Below are positions 6,712 through 8,878 of a DNA stretch of 8,878 nt, in pieces. Both the position numbers and the translations under genes were made by a program. Every line of letters begins with the position of its first letter. The first letter of the stretch is position 1. The notes beneath the pieces were generated by a model that made no database searches, had not been told where the DNA came from, and saw only the letters and a list, made by a program, of their open reading frames with translations. Origin of the DNA: Thermoplasmatota archaeon. GTDB lineage: Archaea; Thermoplasmatota; Thermoplasmata; Thermoplasmatales; Thermoplasmataceae. The DNA lies in the NCBI GenBank assembly GCA_023379345.1, contig JAMCUV010000110.1:1-8878 (forward strand). Direction: 5' to 3'.

Positions 6712-7242
6712 TTTTCCAACTATCACTTTTGAAGTCCGTATTACCTCATTGTTGAGTTTATATCCTCTCTGAACCTCTTCAAGGACTATCCCATCCTCTT
6801 CGGAAGGCGAGACTGCAATTACCTCATGCATAAATGGATCAAATTTTTTGCCTTTGCTTTGAATTTCAGAAAAGCCATAGGATGAAAGTATCTTTATCAT
6901 CTGGTCCCTCAGTGGCTTTATCTGTGTGCTGTCCTTTGAGTTCAGCATGGCTGCGTCCATAGTATCCAGAATGGGAAGAATACTTTTAATAATATCCTTC
7001 CCGGCGTTTTTCTTTATCTGATCCATTTCGCGGTCTCTTGCACGGGCATAGTTTTCCATTTCAGCCCTCTGTCTCACGTACAGGTCTTTATACTGTTCAA
7101 GCTGTTGAGAGATCTCAAGAAACTTGCCAGCCATCTGAGCCATATTTACGCGATCTCTTGCGAGGGCACGTTGCCTGCTATGCTCCATCTCTATCCCAAT
7201 GGGATCATGCCTATTAAGACTTGAAGTGGAATGTGAGGACAT
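6706..7242 (-). CDS. grpE: Nucleotide exchange factor GrpE
   Basis: This 178-residue protein should release ADP from DnaK and so reset the chaperone cycle. The N-terminal 35 residues are polar and probably disordered. About 36-85 are strongly helical and should form the GrpE dimeric coiled coil (EISQQLEQYKDLY through RAEMENYARARDREMDQIKK). The middle segment IIKSILPILDTMDAAM matches the family's DLLPVLDNLERA block. The C-terminal beta domain that contacts DnaK has GKKFDPFMHEVIAV (131-144) and VLEEVQRGYKLNNEVIRTSKVIVGK (153-177), where family members read FDP..HEA and GY....R.LRP..V.V. The gene begins the chaperone operon. A TATA-like box about 26 bases before the ATG and the absence of a Shine-Dalgarno site point to a leaderless mRNA. 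No hrcA gene and no CIRCE-like inverted repeat are seen nearby, so control must differ from the common bacterial scheme. Confidence 0.95.
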   Translation of the reverse strand: MSSHSTSSLNRHDPIGIEMEHSRQRALARDRVNMAQMAGKFLEISQQLEQYKDLYVRQRAEMENYARARDREMDQIKKNAGKDIIKSILPILDTMDAAMLNSKDSTQIKPLRDQMIKILSSYGFSEIQSKGKKFDPFMHEVIAVSPSEEDGIVLEEVQRGYKLNNEVIRTSKVIVGKR

Positions 7243-7263
7243 CTTACTAGTGAATTTGTTCTT

Positions 7264-7273
7264 CTATATAAAT
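7264..7273 (-). promoter_or_regulatory. TATA-like promoter element for the grpE-dnaK-dnaJ operon
   Basis: The minus strand reads ATTTATATAG, the best TATA-type match in the window, centred about 26 bases before the grpE ATG. It lies in the 48-base gap between the methyltransferase stop and grpE. I see no clear inverted repeat around it that would mark a heat-shock repressor site. Confidence 0.72.
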
Positions 7274-7290
7274 ACAGCTGATTCATAGGT

Positions 7291-8256
7291 CTATTGTTTC
7301 TCCATAATGATATAATGCCTTGTCAGGGACTTGTGTATCCTGTTATCTATCACCTTAAGAATCTTGAAATATGGCAGGGCCCTAGGCAGCATCTGGAGAT
7401 CCGAAACGGCTATAACGCAGCGGGACCCACGTTTCAGGATTTGGCCAAATTTCTCCATGCTTTTCCTGTAAAGTTCCAGAATATCCTGCCTGTGCATTGG
7501 GGAATTACGGCCATATGGGAGATCAGTTACAACAGAGTCAATATTGTCGGGAATCTCCACCTCAAGAAAGTTCCCTGTTATTATTCTGAAGTCACGAATT
7601 CCGAAGTATTTGAGATTCAGTTTTGCACCGGCAGTCATCTGGAGCGACATGTCTATTCCCACAACGTGTCTTCCAGTTGAACCTGCTTCCATAAGTATGC
7701 CGCCTGTTCCGCAGAACGGATCAAGAATGGTTCCGTTCCTCGGTGCATTGGACACATTCACGAGGAACCTGGCTATCCGTGGGTGCATTGATATGGGTGA
7801 AAAGAAAGGCCTTCTAGGGGCTCGCCTGTTCTCGAACTGGCCGCTGTTACCGGAGAATGTTTCAATCGAAACGTACCACTTCTCAAGGTGGTAAACCCTC
7901 ACTATGAAGTCAGGGGATGCAAAAGAAATGCGGCCTCTTCCCCCCAGTATTTGACCTAAATATGGTTCGAGCGACGAATCGTGGCAAGTGGACCCATCCA
8001 GAAAACGGACATAAAATTTTCCAGTTGGCAGGGATTCACCCGAAATGGATTCCTGTCTATCCTTTATCTCAATCACTCTTGCGATTCTTTTTACAAAGGC
8101 TGAATCCGACATATTGGATGCAGATCCGGATATCAATGCAATCCCATTTTCGGCGTATATAAGATCCGAGCCAGAAATGGCACAGAAATTTTCGATCTCG
8201 TAAAGTGATGCTTCAGGTATATCCTGAGAGTACTCAAGGACAAAAATCTCTCCCAT
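7291..8256 (-). CDS. tRNA (guanine-10-N2) methyltransferase, archaeal Trm11/Trm-G10 type
   Basis: This 321-residue protein should methylate the exocyclic N2 of guanosine 10 in tRNA, using S-adenosylmethionine. The N-terminal half (about 1-145) is divergent and fits the ferredoxin-like plus THUMP RNA-binding region of this family. The linker RRPFFSPISMHPRIARFLVN (148-167) is a characteristic family block, although most members have FFHP rather than FFSP. The Rossmann methyltransferase follows, with motif I DPFCGTGGILMEA (179-191), an acidic residue binding SAM at VVGID (198-202), and the catalytic motif IV as TDLPYGRNS (244-252). Most relatives have DPPYG, so the first proline is leucine here. 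The gene lies 17 bases behind rpoL with no visible Shine-Dalgarno site; co-transcription with rpoL is likely. An RNA or DNA N6-adenine methyltransferase is an alternative that the THUMP-type N-terminus and the linker block argue against. Confidence 0.87.
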   Translation of the reverse strand: MGEIFVLEYSQDIPEASLYEIENFCAISGSDLIYAENGIALISGSASNMSDSAFVKRIARVIEIKDRQESISGESLPTGKFYVRFLDGSTCHDSSLEPYLGQILGGRGRISFASPDFIVRVYHLEKWYVSIETFSGNSGQFENRRAPRRPFFSPISMHPRIARFLVNVSNAPRNGTILDPFCGTGGILMEAGSTGRHVVGIDMSLQMTAGAKLNLKYFGIRDFRIITGNFLEVEIPDNIDSVVTDLPYGRNSPMHRQDILELYRKSMEKFGQILKRGSRCVIAVSDLQMLPRALPYFKILKVIDNRIHKSLTRHYIIMEKQ

Positions 8257-8273
8257 GGATATTCTATTCTAAC

Positions 8274-8573
8274 TTAACTGGATTCTTTAAGGCGCTTAAT
8301 TTCCTTTGAAATATCCATGTCAAGATTCTCATAAATCTTGCTGAGCCTCTTGATGGACCTCTTTACAGCAGCCTGTGGCTTGCCTGTCTTCACGCGCACG
8401 AATATTTTCGGGGTATCTATTATGGGGTGTTTTATGTAATACCTTGCCTCTGCAACCTGTTCATCTCTTAATATCTCATCGATAAGCGGCCTGAGGATTG
8501 TATTGTCGTAGTTTAGCATTTCAAGGGTTATTGAGTCTTTTTCCTTAGAAACGACTCTTAGTGAACTATCCAT
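8274..8573 (-). CDS. rpoL: DNA-directed RNA polymerase subunit L
   Basis: This 99-residue protein is the archaeal counterpart of eukaryotic Rpb11 and of one bacterial alpha N-terminal domain. It pairs with subunit D to nucleate RNA polymerase assembly. The expected pattern is visible: an N-terminal strand pair (LRVVSKEKDSITLEM), the helix block DNTILRPLIDEIL (24-36, usually DHTL.N.L...L), then V-EARYYIKHPIIDTPKIFVRVKTG (40-64) and a C-terminal amphipathic helix. YIKHP matches the conserved Y-x-x-HP of the family; asparagine stands where histidine is usual in DHTL. The length is normal. The start is the ATG at 8573, behind an AT-rich promoter element shared with a divergent gene. The tRNA methyltransferase gene follows on the same strand. 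Confidence 0.93.
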   Translation of the reverse strand: MDSSLRVVSKEKDSITLEMLNYDNTILRPLIDEILRDEQVAEARYYIKHPIIDTPKIFVRVKTGKPQAAVKRSIKRLSKIYENLDMDISKEIKRLKESS

Positions 8574-8590
8574 GGGGGTTCATTAGACAT

Positions 8591-8602
8591 GGATATATAT
8601 TC
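8591..8602. promoter_or_regulatory. Shared AT-rich element between rpoL and a divergent gene
   Basis: The run GGATATATATTC lies in the 43-base gap between two start codons pointing away from each other. Its centre is about 24 bases from the rpoL ATG (minus strand) and about 21 bases from the ATG at 8617 (plus strand). Because ATATATAT reads the same on both strands, it could serve as a TATA box in both directions. The distances are slightly short for fully leaderless mRNAs, so one or both start sites may lie a few bases inside or beyond the assumed position. Confidence 0.55.
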
Positions 8603-8616
8603 TTCACTATTATGAG

Positions 8617-8878
8617 ATGGGTTTCCTGCCAATAACCAATTCTTTTGAAGTTGATCCACTACGGATTATTTCATTATTCCGTGAATCCTGTTTTGCTGAC
8701 ATCCTCTCCACCCTGAAGGCTATGAGATTCCCGCTTCATAGGGTGGCAACTCTTAGACCTCCTTTTGAGATTGTCACCTATCTTTGCCAGGCTCTTGGTG
8801 CACGGTTGCAAAGTATTTCATGTACCACAGACGATTCGATGGACTTCACTCTATTGCTAAAACAATGGGACTGGTGCC
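8617..8878 (+). CDS. Unidentified protein, truncated by the window end
   Basis: An open frame of 87 codons begins at the ATG at 8617 and runs off the right edge without a stop; it is the only long plus-strand frame here, and all three minus-strand frames are closed by stops. The protein starts MGFLPITNSF and shows alternating hydrophobic strands and helices: a strand (GFLPI), a helix (DPLRIISLFRESCFADILSTLKAM), a strand (HRVATL), another helix (FEIVTYLCQALGARL) and a further helix after TTDDSMDF. This is a Rossmann-like alpha/beta pattern. The order vaguely recalls CofC/MobA-like nucleotidyltransferases, but I see no diagnostic motif and do not assign a function. No signal peptide or membrane segment is evident. 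It is divergent from rpoL and may share its promoter element. The start is supported by an in-frame stop at 8584-8586 and by the TATA-like run upstream. Confidence 0.6.
   Translation, partial: MGFLPITNSFEVDPLRIISLFRESCFADILSTLKAMRFPLHRVATLRPPFEIVTYLCQALGARLQSISCTTDDSMDFTLLLKQWDWC

Noticed and set aside
7200..7290. Possible CIRCE (HrcA operator) before grpE
   Set aside because: I looked for the nine-base inverted repeat with a nine-base spacer and found none; only the TATA-like box is convincing.
7294..7894. Plus-strand frames opposite the tRNA methyltransferase gene
   Set aside because: They are antisense to a gene with clear motif I and motif IV and have no supported start.

Overview
The window looks like chromosomal DNA from a euryarchaeon, most likely a Thermoplasmata-type heterotroph. 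The archaeal assignment rests on three genes: RNA polymerase subunit L, ribosomal protein S17e and an archaeal-type THUMP/tRNA m2G10 methyltransferase. It is also supported by AT-rich TATA-like boxes lying about 25-28 bases upstream of the start codons of first genes, the spacing expected for leaderless archaeal mRNAs. A bacterial-type Hsp70 system and a beta-oxidation operon fit Thermoplasmata, but the exact order or genus cannot be fixed from the sequence alone. All complete genes lie on the minus strand; one truncated gene at the right edge lies on the plus strand.

From right to left, the direction of transcription of the minus-strand genes: at about 8591-8602 an AT-rich element sits between two divergent genes. 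On its left are rpoL (RNA polymerase subunit L) and, 17 bases further on, a tRNA guanine-10-N2 methyltransferase gene. On its right an unidentified reading frame starts at 8617 and runs off the window.

Next comes a heat-shock chaperone operon, grpE-dnaK-dnaJ, with its own TATA-like box and a leaderless first gene. dnaK is translationally coupled to grpE through a Shine-Dalgarno motif that overlaps the grpE stop codon. A UspA-type universal stress protein gene follows dnaJ but has its own promoter signal.

Between uspA and the next gene lie 123 non-coding bases with two adjacent inverted repeats and the promoter of a short gene for ribosomal protein S17e. The left third is a three-gene operon: thiolase, 3-hydroxyacyl-CoA dehydrogenase and enoyl-CoA hydratase, joined by a 4-base ATGA overlap and a 9-base junction. 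Their products catalyse the last three steps of beta-oxidation (hydration, oxidation, thiolysis), or the same reactions in reverse. No acyl-CoA dehydrogenase or acyl-CoA ligase is in view.

The genes are mostly familiar housekeeping, stress and fatty-acid genes, and I see no mobile element, CRISPR array, tRNA or rRNA gene. The points worth a second look are the consistent split between leaderless first genes and Shine-Dalgarno-led internal genes, two start-codon corrections, substitutions in the UspA glycine motif and in the methyltransferase PPY motif, the palindromic spacer at 3151-3180, and the unidentified gene at the right edge.
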